From Speluncibacter jeojiensis (GTDB taxonomy: Bacteria; Actinomycetota; Actinomycetes; Mycobacteriales; Mycobacteriaceae), in NCBI RefSeq assembly GCF_029589495.1, contig NZ_JAAIVF010000002.1:186001-250000 (forward strand): DNA of 64,000 nt, in the 5' to 3' direction. The notes beneath the pieces were generated by a model that made no database searches, had not been told where the DNA came from, and saw only the letters and a program-made list of their open reading frames with translations. Position 1 is the stretch's first letter. Each line of letters begins with the position of its first letter. This document shows positions 34,031 to 42,829 of the stretch, in pieces. The position numbers and the translations under genes are program-made.

Positions 34031-36583
34031 CTACCCGACGAGCAGCTTGTCGCCGTCCTCGGAGACGGTGACCGGGACGGTGTCGCCATCGCGGACCCGC
34101 CCGGCCAGCAGTTCCTTGGCGAGCTGGTCGCCGATGGCCTGCTGGATCAGACGCCGCAACGGACGCGCACCGTAGAGCGGGTCGTATCCACGCACCGCCA
34201 GCCAGAACCGCGCCGAGTCCGACACGTCCAGCGTGAGCCGGCGCGCCTGCAGCCGCTCGGCCAGCTGGTCGAGCTGGATGTCGACGATCGACTCGAGCTG
34301 CTCCTCGGACAGCGGCTCGAAGACGACCACGTCGTCGAGCCGGTTGATGAACTCCGGCTTGAACTTCATCCGGACCGCGGCCATCACCTGGTCGCGGTCG
34401 CCGCCGGCACCGAGATTCGAGGTGAGGATCAGGATCGTGTTGCGGAAGTCGACCGTGCGGCCCTGACCGTCGGTGAGCCGGCCGTCGTCGAGCACCTGCA
34501 GCAGGATGTCGAACACATCCGGGTGCGCCTTCTCGACCTCGTCGAACAGCACCACCGTGTATGGTCTGCGGCGCACCGCCTCGGTCAGCTGACCGCCCGA
34601 CTCGTAGCCGACGTAGCCGGGGGGTGCGCCGACCAGCCGGGCGACGGCGTGCTTCTCGCTGTATTCGGACATGTCGATGCGCACCATCGCGCGGTCGTCG
34701 TCGAACAGGAAGTCCGCCAACGCCTTCGCCAGCTCCGTCTTGCCGACACCGGTCGGGCCCAGGAACAGGAACGAGCCGGTCGGCCGGTTCGGGTCGGCGA
34801 CCCCGGCACGCGCGCGGCGCACCGCATCCGAAACCGCTTGCACCGCTTCGGCTTGCCCGACGACCCGCTTGCCCAGCTCGGTCTCCATCCGCAGCAGCTT
34901 GGCGGTCTCGCCCTCCATCATCCGACCGGCCGGGATCCCGGTCCATGACGCCACCACGTCGGCGACGTCGTCCGGGCCGACCTCCTCCTTGAGCATGACC
35001 GCACCGTCCGACGCGGAATTCGACGCCGCCGCAGCGGTTTGCAGGTCCTTCTCCAGCTCGGGGATCCGGCCGTAGCGAAGCTCGGCGGCCTTGCCGAGGT
35101 CGCCGTCGCGTTCGGCGCGCTCCTCCTCGCCGCGCAGCGCCTCGAGCTGCTCCTTGATCAGCCGCACCGAGTCGATCGCCTGCTTCTCGTTCTGCCAGCG
35201 GGCGTTGAGCTGGGCGAGCTTCTCTCGGTCGTCGGCCAATTCCTCGCGCAGCCGCTCGAGCCGCTCCTTGGAGGCGTCGTCGGTCTCCTTCTGCAGCGCC
35301 ATCTCCTCGATCTCGAGCTGACGCACCTTGCGCTCGACCTCGTCGACCTCGACGGGCCGCGAGTCGATCTCCATGCGCAGTCGCGACGCGGCCTCGTCGA
35401 CCAGGTCGATGGCCTTGTCCGGCAGGAAGCGCGAGGTGATGTAGCGGTCCGAAAGTGTCGCCGCCGCAACGAGGGCCGAGTCGGTGATGCGCACACCGTG
35501 GTGCACCTCGTAGCGCTCCTTGAGGCCGCGCAGGATGCCGACGGTGTCCTCCACGCTCGGCTCGCCGACCAGTACCTGCTGGAAGCGACGCTCGAGCGCG
35601 GCGTCCTTCTCGATGTGCTGACGGTACTCGTCGAGCGTGGTCGCACCGACCAGCCGCAGCTCGCCGCGGGCGAGCATCGGCTTGATCATGTTGCCGGCGT
35701 CCATCGCCGACTCGCCGGTCGCGCCGGCGCCGACGATGGTGTGCAGCTCGTCGATGAACGTGATGATCTGCCCGGCCGAGCCCTTGATCTCGTCGAGCAC
35801 AGCCTTGAGCCGCTCCTCGAACTCGCCGCGGTACTTCGCGCCGGCGACCATCGAGCCGAGGTCCAGCGAGACGACCGTCTTGCCGCGCAACGACTCCGGG
35901 ACATCGCCGGTGACGATGCGCTGCGCGAGACCCTCGACGATCGCGGTCTTGCCGACGCCCGGCTCGCCGATGAGCACCGGGTTGTTCTTGGTGCGGCGGG
36001 ACAGCACCTGCACGACCCGGCGGATCTCGGTGTCGCGGCCGATGACCGGATCGAGCTTGCCCGAGCGCGCGGCGGCGGTCAGGTCGGTGGAGTACTTCTC
36101 CAGCGCCTGGTAGCTGCCCTCGGGGTCGGGGCTGGTGACGCGGGCGCTGCCGCGCACGGACGTGAACGCCTCGCGCAGCACCTTCGGCCCGGCGCCATGG
36201 GTCGAGAGCAGTTGGGCCACATCGGAGTCGCCGGTCGCCAGGCCGACGAGCAGGTGCTCGGTGGAGACGTACTCGTCGTCCATCTCGGTGGCGAGTTGCT
36301 GCGCGGCGGTGATCGCGGCCAGCGACTCGCGCGAGAGTCCGGGGGTGGTGGTGCTGCCGGAGGCCTTGGGCAGCCCGTCGACCAGCTGCCGGGCGTCCGT
36401 GCGGATCACCGCGGGGTCGACGCCGACCGCCTTGAGCAGCGGCGCGGCGATGCCGTCGGTCTGGTCGAGTAGCGCCACCAGCAGGTGGCCGGGTCGGATG
36501 TCGGGGTTACCGGCCGCCGAGGCGGCCTGCAGCGCCGCCGAGAGGGCGGCCTGGGTCTTGGTGGTGGGGTTGAACGAATCCAC
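34031..36583 (-). CDS. clpB: ATP-dependent chaperone ClpB
   Basis: An 850-residue hexameric disaggregase that works with DnaK. It has the N-domain (about 1-145), a first AAA+ module with Walker [10 protein letters not shown] and Walker [12 protein letters not shown], a coiled-coil M-domain (about 410-525), and a second module with GPTGVGKTE and [14 protein letters not shown]. All parts are intact and the length is normal. The start is GTG 36583 ([13 protein letters not shown]). An HspR-type inverted repeat about 105 bp upstream and the hspR gene in this window support control by HspR. Confidence 0.97.
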   Translation of the reverse strand: MDSFNPTTKTQAALSAALQAASAAGNPDIRPGHLLVALLDQTDGIAAPLLKAVGVDPAVIRTDARQLVDGLPKASGSTTTPGLSRESLAAITAAQQLATEMDDEYVSTEHLLVGLATGDSDVAQLLSTHGAGPKVLREAFTSVRGSARVTSPDPEGSYQALEKYSTDLTAAARSGKLDPVIGRDTEIRRVVQVLSRRTKNNPVLIGEPGVGKTAIVEGLAQRIVTGDVPESLRGKTVVSLDLGSMVAGAKYRGEFEERLKAVLDEIKGSAGQIITFIDELHTIVGAGATGESAMDAGNMIKPMLARGELRLVGATTLDEYRQHIEKDAALERRFQQVLVGEPSVEDTVGILRGLKERYEVHHGVRITDSALVAAATLSDRYITSRFLPDKAIDLVDEAASRLRMEIDSRPVEVDEVERKVRQLEIEEMALQKETDDASKERLERLREELADDREKLAQLNARWQNEKQAIDSVRLIKEQLEALRGEEERAERDGDLGKAAELRYGRIPELEKDLQTAAAASNSASDGAVMLKEEVGPDDVADVVASWTGIPAGRMMEGETAKLLRMETELGKRVVGQAEAVQAVSDAVRRARAGVADPNRPTGSFLFLGPTGVGKTELAKALADFLFDDDRAMVRIDMSEYSEKHAVARLVGAPPGYVGYESGGQLTEAVRRRPYTVVLFDEVEKAHPDVFDILLQVLDDGRLTDGQGRTVDFRNTILILTSNLGAGGDRDQVMAAVRMKFKPEFINRLDDVVVFEPLSEEQLESIVDIQLDQLAERLQARRLTLDVSDSARFWLAVRGYDPLYGARPLRRLIQQAIGDQLAKELLAGRVRDGDTVPVTVSEDGDKLLVG

Positions 36584-36640
36584 TTCTCACCCTTTCGCGG
36601 TGTGTGCGGTGCATCGAGTTTCGGTCGGTTCGGCGGTGTG

Positions 36641-36681
36641 CCTGTCATCAAGCCCACGCGCCTGTCATCAAGCCCAACGCG
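36641..36681. repeat. Tandem 20-bp repeat in the clpB leader
   Basis: CCTGTCATCAAGCCCACGCG (36641-36660) is followed directly by the same sequence with one extra A (36661-36681). It lies between the HspR-type site and the clpB start, so it is in the leader. On the minus strand each unit contains CTTGAT, close to a half-site of the HspR repeat. Duplication is certain; its role is open. Confidence 0.7.
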
Positions 36682-36687
36682 CGAGAA

Positions 36688-36708
36688 CTTGAGTCTGTTC
36701 CGCTCAAC
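36688..36708. promoter_or_regulatory. HspR-type inverted repeat (HAIR) upstream of clpB
   Basis: CTTGAGT-N7-GCTCAAC matches the known HAIR consensus CTTGAGT-N7-ACTCAAG at 12 of 14 arm positions, with the right 7-base gap. It lies 105 bp before the clpB start and 42 bp before the divergently placed end of the IclR gene. HspR represses clpB through such sites in other actinobacteria. Confidence 0.8.
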
Positions 36709-36729
36709 CCTGAGTATTTTTCGCCGTCG

Positions 36730-37488
36730 TCAGACAGCGCCGCTCATTTGCGCGGACAGGTCGGCGGCGGCCTGGCGCAGCACCGGCACCATGCGCGCGT
36801 CGGAGTCCGCGGTGACCCGCACGTCGGGGCCGGACACCGACACCGCGGTCGGCGTCGGCGCGCCCGGCACCGGGGCCGCGAAGCAGCGCACCCCGATCTC
36901 CTGTTCGCCGTCGTCGATCGCGTAGCCGCGCGCGCGGATGGTCGCGAGTTCGCTCAGCAACGCGTCGACGTCGGTGATCGACTTCGTCGTCTGCGCGGGC
37001 AGCCCGGTCTGTCCGACGATGCGACGCACCTCGTCGTCGGGCAACTGGCACAGGATCGCCTTGCCGACGCCGGTGCAGTGCGGCAGGACCCGGCGCCCGA
37101 CCTCGGTGAACATCCGCATCGAGTGCGCCGACGGCACCTGCGCGACGTAGACGACCATCGGGCTGTCGAGCATCGCCATGTTGGAGGTCTCGCCGGTCTT
37201 CTCCGCGAGGACCGCCAGGTGCGGACGCGCCCACGAACCGAGCAACCGCGTCGCCGAGTCGCCGAGCCGGATCAGGCCGGGGCCCAGCGCGTACCGGCGC
37301 GACGGCAACTGCCGGACATACCCACGGGCCGCGAGCGTGCGGGTGAGCCGATGGATCGTCGCGATCGGCAGCCCGGACGACTGCGCCAGTTCACTCAGCC
37401 CGACCTCCCCGCCGGCCGCGGCCATCAACTCGAGCACGTCGAAGGCCCGCTCGACCGACTGGACCCCGCCCGACTTCGCTTCCACCAT
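36730..37488 (-). CDS. IclR family transcriptional regulator
   Basis: A 252-residue IclR protein. The winged helix is residues 1-65 (VQSVERAFDVLELMAAAGGEVGLSELAQSSGLPIATIHRLTRTLAARGY, in parts), and the effector domain follows (LAEKTGETSNMAMLD, LPHCTGVGKAILCQLP, RARGYAIDDGEQEIGVRCFAAPV). ATG 37488 has GGAGG four bases upstream; the longer open frame is not used. The preceding gene on the same strand encodes glycerate kinase, and IclR proteins such as AllR control glyoxylate and glycerate metabolism in other bacteria, so a role in that pathway is plausible. A long inverted repeat lies just upstream. Confidence 0.9.
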   Translation of the reverse strand: MVEAKSGGVQSVERAFDVLELMAAAGGEVGLSELAQSSGLPIATIHRLTRTLAARGYVRQLPSRRYALGPGLIRLGDSATRLLGSWARPHLAVLAEKTGETSNMAMLDSPMVVYVAQVPSAHSMRMFTEVGRRVLPHCTGVGKAILCQLPDDEVRRIVGQTGLPAQTTKSITDVDALLSELATIRARGYAIDDGEQEIGVRCFAAPVPGAPTPTAVSVSGPDVRVTADSDARMVPVLRQAAADLSAQMSGAV

Positions 37489-37570
37489 CACGCCTCCACT
37501 CACTCGCTCAGCCCATTGTTCCAGGAAGCGGAAGAACATTCTTGCCCAGCGGAGAGGCGCGTATGGCGCC

Positions 37571-37645
37571 GCGCCTTTCCGCACACAAATCGACGAGATT
37601 CCGTGGTTTGCACGTTCTGAGCGCGATTTGTGTTGCGGAAGGCGC
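37571..37645. repeat. Long imperfect inverted repeat upstream of the IclR gene
   Basis: A 22-bp left arm (37571-37592, GCGCCTTTCCGCACACAAAT...) and right arm (37624-37645, CGATTTGTGTTGCGGAAGG...) are complementary except for one base shifted in each. The 31-base centre is unrelated. It lies between the glycerate kinase stop (37705) and the IclR start (37488). It may be a double IclR operator or a terminator for glycerate kinase; there is no T run. Confidence 0.6.
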
Positions 37646-37704
37646 GCCAGGCGATCGAGCGCGCACATGCGAGACGGGTGAGCGCAAGTGATCAGGCCCC
37701 GCAC

Positions 37705-38820
37705 TCACCCGGTCTCGGCCGCCACCCGCCGACCCACCTCGCGCAGCAACTCCGCGGCGCGCAACATCGACCGGTCCCGGTCCGGCTCGAGTTCCGCCAG
37801 CGTGTGGGCCGCAGTGAAGCCCGCCGCCTCGAGTTGCCCTCGACTCAGCGTGATCCGTCCCGCGACCGCGACCACCGGGATCCCCCGCGCCCGCGCCGCC
37901 GCCGCGACCCCGACCGGAGCCTTGCCGCGCAAACTCTGCTCGTCGAGCGAACCCTCGCCGGTGATCACCAGGTCGGCGTCGGCCAGGCGCGCGTCGAACC
38001 CGGTCAGCTCGAACACCACGTCGATCCCCCGTCGGCGCCGGGCGCACAGCACCGACATCGCGCCGAAGCCCGTGCCGCCGGCCGCACCGGCGCCGGGCTC
38101 GTCGGCCTCGTCGCGACCGGTGGCCGCGCGGACCGCCTCCGCCCAGCGGCTCATCGCGGCCTCCAGCACCCGTACGTCGGCGACGCTCGCCCCCTTCTGC
38201 GGCGCGAACACCGCGGCGGCGCCCTCGGGTCCGAGCAAGGGGTTGTCGACGTCGCACGCGACCTCGAACCCGGCATGCGCGACTGCCGGGTGCAGACCTG
38301 TCAGGTCCAGCGTCGCCGCCCGCGCCAGCGCGCCGCCGCCGACCGGCAGGTCCCGACCCTCGGAGTCACGGATCCGCGCGCCGAGTCCCTGCAGTAGACC
38401 CGCCCCGCCGTCGGTGGAGGCGCTGCCGCCGAGCGCGAGCACGACTCTCCGGGCGCCGTGGTCGAGCGCCTGCCCGACCACGGTCCCCAGCCCGAAGGTG
38501 CTCGCGCCCACGGGGTCCGGCACCCCACCGGGCAGCGCCTGCATTCCGACCGCGGATGCCAGTTCGACGACCGCCGCGTCGCCGCGCACCGCGTACGCCA
38601 CGGTGCGCGGGCCGCCGGTCGGCCCGACGGTGGCGACGTCGAGCCGGTCCCAGCCCGCGGCCAGCGCCGCGTCGACCGTGCCGTCGCCGCCGTCGGCGAC
38701 CGGGAGAGCATCGACGACCCAGTCCGGCCGGGCCGAGGCGATACCCACGGCCAGCGCGGCGGCCACCTCGGCCGCCGTCAGCGATCCCCTGAACTTGTCG
38801 GGGGCGAGGAGTACACGCAC
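37705..38820 (-). CDS. Glycerate kinase
   Basis: A 371-residue glycerate 2-kinase of the GarK/GlxK family that phosphorylates D-glycerate to 2-phosphoglycerate. Family motifs: VLLAPDKFRGSLTAAEVA, LPVADGGDGTVDAAL, VVELASAVGMQALP, FGLGTVVGQALDHGARRVVLALGGSASTDGGAGLLQGLGA (in parts), DVDNPLLGPEGAAAVFAPQKGA and DLVITGEGSLDEQSLRGKAP. The start is GTG 38820; the natural protein begins RVLLAPDKF. It stands between an acyl-CoA synthetase and an IclR regulator. It feeds glycerate from glyoxylate, serine or glycolate into glycolysis. Confidence 0.92.
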   Translation of the reverse strand: MRVLLAPDKFRGSLTAAEVAAALAVGIASARPDWVVDALPVADGGDGTVDAALAAGWDRLDVATVGPTGGPRTVAYAVRGDAAVVELASAVGMQALPGGVPDPVGASTFGLGTVVGQALDHGARRVVLALGGSASTDGGAGLLQGLGARIRDSEGRDLPVGGGALARAATLDLTGLHPAVAHAGFEVACDVDNPLLGPEGAAAVFAPQKGASVADVRVLEAAMSRWAEAVRAATGRDEADEPGAGAAGGTGFGAMSVLCARRRRGIDVVFELTGFDARLADADLVITGEGSLDEQSLRGKAPVGVAAAARARGIPVVAVAGRITLSRGQLEAAGFTAAHTLAELEPDRDRSMLRAAELLREVGRRVAAETG

Positions 38821-38861
38821 CCGGTCATCCTGACACTCGCCGGCCTCACAGACGCGGGCGC

Positions 38862-40442
38862 TCAGACGCGCCGGGCCGCGCCCTCCCAGAACTGCGCGCG
38901 CAGCGCCTTCTTGTCGAGCTTCCCGATCGGGGTCAACGGCAGCGACGTGACGAAGTCGACCGACTTCGGCGCGTGCACCGAGCCCTTGGCCGCCTTGACC
39001 CGCTCGACCAGCTCCGCCGGGTCGACGGTCTGGCCCTCGCGCAGCACCACGCACGCCTTGACCGACTCGCCCCACTTCTCGTCGGGTACGCCGACCACCG
39101 CGACCGACGCGACCGCCGGGTGCGCGGAAATGACGTCCTCGACCTCGCGCGGGAACACGTTGAAACCGCCGGAGACGATCATGTCCTTCTTGCGGTCGAC
39201 GATCGTCAGATAACCGTCCTTGTCGGCCCGGGCGATGTCGCCGGTGTGCAGCCAGCCGCCGCGCAGCGCGTCGGCGGTCTCCTTGGGCTTGCGCCAGTAG
39301 CCCTGCATGACCAGCGGGCCGCGCACGCAGATCTCACCGAGCTCGCCGCGCGGGACCTCGTTGAGGTCGTCGGCGAGCAACCGCACGTCCAGCCACGGCA
39401 CCGGCCGCCCGCACGAGGCGAGGCGCTCCGGATCGTCGGCCAGGTGCTCCTCCTTGCGCAGCACCGAGATCGTCATGCCGCACTCGGACTGGCCGAAGTA
39501 CTGGAAGAAGATCGGACCCAGCTTGTCGATGCCCTCGCGCAGCCGCGACGGTGACATCGCGGCGGCGCCGTAGTAGAGGGTCTGCAGGCTCGACACGTCG
39601 CGCGTGGCCAGGTCCGGGTGGTCGAGCAGCATGTAGATCATGGTCGGGACCAGCATGGTCGCGGTGATCTTGTGCTTCTCGATGGCCTCGAGCACGGCAC
39701 CCGGCTCGAAGGCGGGCAGCACATAGAGGCTGCCACCGCGCAGCAGCGTCGGCACGAAGAACGCCATGCCCGCGTGCGAGAGCGGGGTGCAGGCGAGGAA
39801 GCGCATCTCCTCGGGGAACTGCCACTCGGCCATCTGGATCTGCGGCAGCGTCACCCCCGACTGGAAGGTGTTGATCACGCCCTTGGGCTTGCCGGTGGTC
39901 CCGCCGGTGTAGACCATGCTCGACGGGTCGTCCCCGGCGACGTCAGCGGCGACCAGTTGCTGCGGGGTGAAGGTGCGCGCGAGCGCGAGGATGTCGGTGC
40001 CGACCTCCGACGGGCCGAGCGAGAAGAAGTTCTTCAGGGTCGGCACGGACGCCTTGAGCTCGGCGGCGCGAGCCTCGAACGCGGTCGGGTCGAAGATCAG
40101 CGTGTCGATCTCCGCGTCCCCGAGGATGTAGGCGTGGTCGTCGAAGGAGCCCATCGGCGCCAGGGCGGTGTTGCGGCAGCCGAGGATCATCTGCGAGCCG
40201 ACGCTGATCAGCACCTCGGGGCGGTTCTTGGACAGCATCGCCACCGGCGAGCCCTTGCCGATGCCGAGCGACTCGAGCGCCTGCGAGAAGCAGCTGATCT
40301 CGTCGCGCATCTGCGCGCCGGTCAGCACGACGTCACCCAGGTACAGCGCGGGCTTGTCGGCACCCCTGTCCAGCGCGGTGATCAACAGGTCCGGCAGATA
40401 CTGGGGGCGGTGCAGGTCCGGGAAGTCTTCGGTCGTCATCAC
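38862..40442 (-). CDS. AMP-binding acyl-CoA synthetase (FadD8-like)
   Basis: A 526-residue ANL-superfamily enzyme. P-loop SSMVYTGGTTGKPKGV, A5 motif YFGQSECGMTIS, GYWRKPKETADALRGGWLHTGD and A8-A10 DRKKDMIVSGGFNVFPREVE then PLTPIGKLDKKALR (catalytic Lys) are all present. It activates a carboxylic acid to an acyl-CoA; it resembles mycobacterial FadD8 but the chain length is uncertain. Two ATGs in a row occur at the start. A KstR-like site (40498-40511) lies upstream, so a lipid or sterol catabolic role is possible. Confidence 0.9.
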   Translation of the reverse strand: MMTTEDFPDLHRPQYLPDLLITALDRGADKPALYLGDVVLTGAQMRDEISCFSQALESLGIGKGSPVAMLSKNRPEVLISVGSQMILGCRNTALAPMGSFDDHAYILGDAEIDTLIFDPTAFEARAAELKASVPTLKNFFSLGPSEVGTDILALARTFTPQQLVAADVAGDDPSSMVYTGGTTGKPKGVINTFQSGVTLPQIQMAEWQFPEEMRFLACTPLSHAGMAFFVPTLLRGGSLYVLPAFEPGAVLEAIEKHKITATMLVPTMIYMLLDHPDLATRDVSSLQTLYYGAAAMSPSRLREGIDKLGPIFFQYFGQSECGMTISVLRKEEHLADDPERLASCGRPVPWLDVRLLADDLNEVPRGELGEICVRGPLVMQGYWRKPKETADALRGGWLHTGDIARADKDGYLTIVDRKKDMIVSGGFNVFPREVEDVISAHPAVASVAVVGVPDEKWGESVKACVVLREGQTVDPAELVERVKAAKGSVHAPKSVDFVTSLPLTPIGKLDKKALRAQFWEGAARRV

Positions 40443-40497
40443 GTCTCCGCTCGAGTGGTGCGCTGATTAGTGGCTTCCCTCACATTAGAACTAAAAC

Positions 40498-40511
40498 TGA
40501 CACACGTTCTA
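40498..40511. promoter_or_regulatory. KstR-like operator candidate
   Basis: On the minus strand TAGAACGTGTGTCA fits the published KstR consensus TnnAACnnGTTnnA except for one base. A second TAGAAC (40486-40491) is nearby, forming an inverted pair with GTTCTA (40506-40511). It lies 56 bp upstream of the acyl-CoA synthetase. One mismatch means it could also be chance or a different TetR site. Confidence 0.35.
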
Positions 40512-40515
40512 GCGC

Positions 40516-40534
40516 GGGGTGTGGCGAACACCCC
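40516..40534. other. Short stem-loop in the divergent intergenic region
   Basis: GGGGTGT-GGCGA-ACACCCC is a perfect 7-bp stem with a 5-base loop, between the acyl-CoA synthetase and flavohemoprotein starts. There is no T run. It could be an operator or a leader hairpin of the flavohemoprotein message. Confidence 0.4.
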
Positions 40535-40618
40535 TGGTCGGGTCCACCACCCCACTTGACCGGCGGGTTAGCCTTTCTCCATCGTCGGTCCGACTCGGCA
40601 CAGGAGGGTCCAGCACAC

Positions 40619-41782
40619 GTGGCGCAGCACTCGTCGTCGCCGCTCCTGCAGCTCCTGTCCCGGCTCGAGGCGCACAGCGACCAATTCACCGCGCTGTTCT
40701 ACAACCGGCTGTTCGCGATCGACCCGCCCACCCGTGAGCTGTTCCCCGTGGCCATGGCCAGGCAGCGGACCATGCTGTTCCGGGTGCTCGCGCACGTGAT
40801 CGAGACCATCGACCACGAACTCGAACTCGAGGAGCTGGTGACCTTCCTCGCTCAGCTCGGTCGCGACCACCGCAAGTACGGGGTGCTGCCCTCGCACTAC
40901 GAGAGCTTCGGCACCGCGTTGCTGTGGGCGATGCGCACCCAGCTGGGCCCCCAGTGGACGCCGGCGATGGAGGCCGCAGCCGCTCAGGTGGTGGAGTTGA
41001 CGACGGTCGTGATGCGCAGCGCCGCAGAGACCGAGGCGCAGCGGCTGCCGGCCTGGTGGAGCGCGACCGTCGTCGAGCACCACCGCAAGACCCGCGACCT
41101 GGCGGTCGTGCGTGTCGAGTCCGATGTGCCCATCCCCTACCAACCGGGTCAGTACTTCTCGGTCGAGGTGCCGCAGTATCCGCGCATCTGGCGCTTCTAC
41201 TCCGCCGCGATCCCGCCGAACAACCTGGGACAGATGGAGTTTCACATCCGCGCGGTGCCGGGCGGCAGCGTGAGCCAGGCGATGGTCAGTTCGGCGCGGT
41301 ATGGCGACCGGTGGCGCATCGGGGCGCCACACGGGGCGATGGAGGTCGACCGCACCGGCGGCCGCGACGTGGTGATGGTCGCCGGCGGCACGGGCCTCGC
41401 GCCGCTGCGCGCGCTGATCATGGACATGTGCCGGTTCGGCGAGAACCCGCGGGTGCACCTGTTCTACGGCACGCGCTACCCCGGCGAGCTCTACGACCTC
41501 GACACGCTCTGGGAGCTGATGCGGACCAATCCGTGGCTGTCGGTGACGCCGGTGAGCGAGTTCGACGAGGACCCGTGGTCGCTCGGCAAGACCGCCGACT
41601 CGTCGCCGTTCGGTCTGTACCTGCGGCAGACCGGCACCCTCGCCGACGTCGTCTGCTCGTATGGACGGTGGTCGGATCGGCAGATCCTGGTCTGCGGCTC
41701 GGCGGCGATGGTCGAGGCGACGGTCGAGCAGATGGTCGCCAACGGCACCCCCCGCGAGAACATCCAGCACGACCCGATCTGA
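40619..41782 (+). CDS. Flavohemoprotein-like globin-reductase
   Basis: A 387-residue protein from GTG 40619 (GGAGGG upstream). Residues 1-135 are a globin domain with Tyr in LFYNRLF, and a proximal His candidate in GRDHRKYGVLPSHYESFG. Residues 145-240 are an FAD-binding ferredoxin-reductase domain (YQPGQYFSVEVP, RFYSAA as RxYS). Residues 255-387 are an NAD(P)H domain (VAGGTGLAPLRALI, VCGSAAMVEATVEQM). It resembles Rv0385 beside clpB in mycobacteria. Classic flavohemoglobins oxidise nitric oxide, but the mycobacterial type II proteins have atypical heme and FAD sites, so NO dioxygenase activity is not assured. Confidence 0.88.
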   Translation: MAQHSSSPLLQLLSRLEAHSDQFTALFYNRLFAIDPPTRELFPVAMARQRTMLFRVLAHVIETIDHELELEELVTFLAQLGRDHRKYGVLPSHYESFGTALLWAMRTQLGPQWTPAMEAAAAQVVELTTVVMRSAAETEAQRLPAWWSATVVEHHRKTRDLAVVRVESDVPIPYQPGQYFSVEVPQYPRIWRFYSAAIPPNNLGQMEFHIRAVPGGSVSQAMVSSARYGDRWRIGAPHGAMEVDRTGGRDVVMVAGGTGLAPLRALIMDMCRFGENPRVHLFYGTRYPGELYDLDTLWELMRTNPWLSVTPVSEFDEDPWSLGKTADSSPFGLYLRQTGTLADVVCSYGRWSDRQILVCGSAAMVEATVEQMVANGTPRENIQHDPI

Positions 41783-41795
41783 CCGGCGGGGCGCG

Positions 41796-42728
41796 CTACT
41801 CTCCCGACACGGGCTGTTCCGCCAGTTCGGCGAGGACGGTCGGGACCCGCGCCTCGAGGTGCGCGCGCAGCCGCGCCACCGCCGGCGTCGGACGATGGTT
41901 GCCGGCGGACAGACCGATGGCCCGGTCGCGGCGGCCCGACAGCGGAATCGCCACGACATCCGGCTGCGCGGTCTCCGCGGCCGGCAGCAACGCGACCCCG
42001 AGACCATAGGCCACGAACGACCGGATGGTGTCGAACTCGGTCGTCTCGAACGGAATCCTCGGCACGAACCCCTCTGCAGCGCACCAGGAATCGGTGAGCG
42101 TTCGGAGATGATAGGTGGGCGGGCAGGAGATGAAGGACTCGCCGGCTAGCTCGGCGAGGTCGACCCGCTTGCGCTGCGCGAGCCGATGCGAGCGGGCCAC
42201 GTGCAGCAGGATCCGCTGGCGGCCGAGTGCGGTCGAGGGCAGGTCGTCAGGCGGCGGGATCATCACCGCCAGGTCCAGCCTGCCGTCGCGCACCATCTGC
42301 GCGAGCGCCTCACCGTGCGCCTGCACGAGGTGCAACCGGATACGCGGTGCGCGTGCGTGGAACTCGGCCAGCAGCGACGGCACACTCACCGGCCCCAGCG
42401 TGAGCGGGAAGCCGAAGCGCACCAGGCCGGCCTCGGGGTCTGCGGCGGCGCGGACCACGGTGACCGCGTCGTCGATCGCCCGCACCAGATCGTGTGTGCG
42501 CGCGTGGAGTTCGCGGCCCTGCGGGGTGAGTGCGACCCGACGGCCGACCGGCTGGAACAGCGGCACCCCGAGCGTCTTCTCCAGTGCCTTGAGCCGCCGG
42601 CTCAGCGAGGACTGGGGCACGCCGAGCAACTCCGCAGCACGGGTGATGTGCCCCTCCTGGGCGGCGGCGTCGAAGGCGGCGAGCAGCGGTGCGATCGCCT
42701 CGACCTCGGCCGACGATGATTCATCCAT
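41796..42728 (-). CDS. LysR family transcriptional regulator
   Basis: A 310-residue LysR protein. The winged helix-turn-helix is AAQEGHITRAAELLGVPQSSLSRRLKALEKTLG then PLFQPVGRRVALTPQG. The effector domain follows (VRFGFPLTLGPVSVPSLLAEF, DLAVMIPPPDD, RSFVAYGLGVALLPAAE). ATG 42728 starts just before the HTH; upstream residues in the frame are not typical. It is divergent from mqo with 101 bp between, and a 17-bp inverted repeat lies there, so it probably controls mqo and itself. It converges on the flavohemoprotein gene. Confidence 0.9.
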   Translation of the reverse strand: MDESSSAEVEAIAPLLAAFDAAAQEGHITRAAELLGVPQSSLSRRLKALEKTLGVPLFQPVGRRVALTPQGRELHARTHDLVRAIDDAVTVVRAAADPEAGLVRFGFPLTLGPVSVPSLLAEFHARAPRIRLHLVQAHGEALAQMVRDGRLDLAVMIPPPDDLPSTALGRQRILLHVARSHRLAQRKRVDLAELAGESFISCPPTYHLRTLTDSWCAAEGFVPRIPFETTEFDTIRSFVAYGLGVALLPAAETAQPDVVAIPLSGRRDRAIGLSAGNHRPTPAVARLRAHLEARVPTVLAELAEQPVSGE

Positions 42729-42753
42729 TTCTTGATGATATCGACCCGAGTTT

Positions 42754-42770
42754 CTCATTGGACGGATGAG
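42754..42770. promoter_or_regulatory. Inverted repeat between LysR gene and mqo
   Basis: CTCAT-N7-ATGAG is a 17-bp imperfectly sized LysR-type box with perfect 5-bp arms, 26 bp from the LysR start and 60 bp from the mqo start. Position between divergent genes is typical of LysR recognition sites. Assignment is tentative. Confidence 0.35.
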
Positions 42771-42829
42771 TTTGCGGCGGATCACGATGGGAGGACGGCG
42801 TCACCGGTTCTCGAGAGGGAGTGCGCAAC

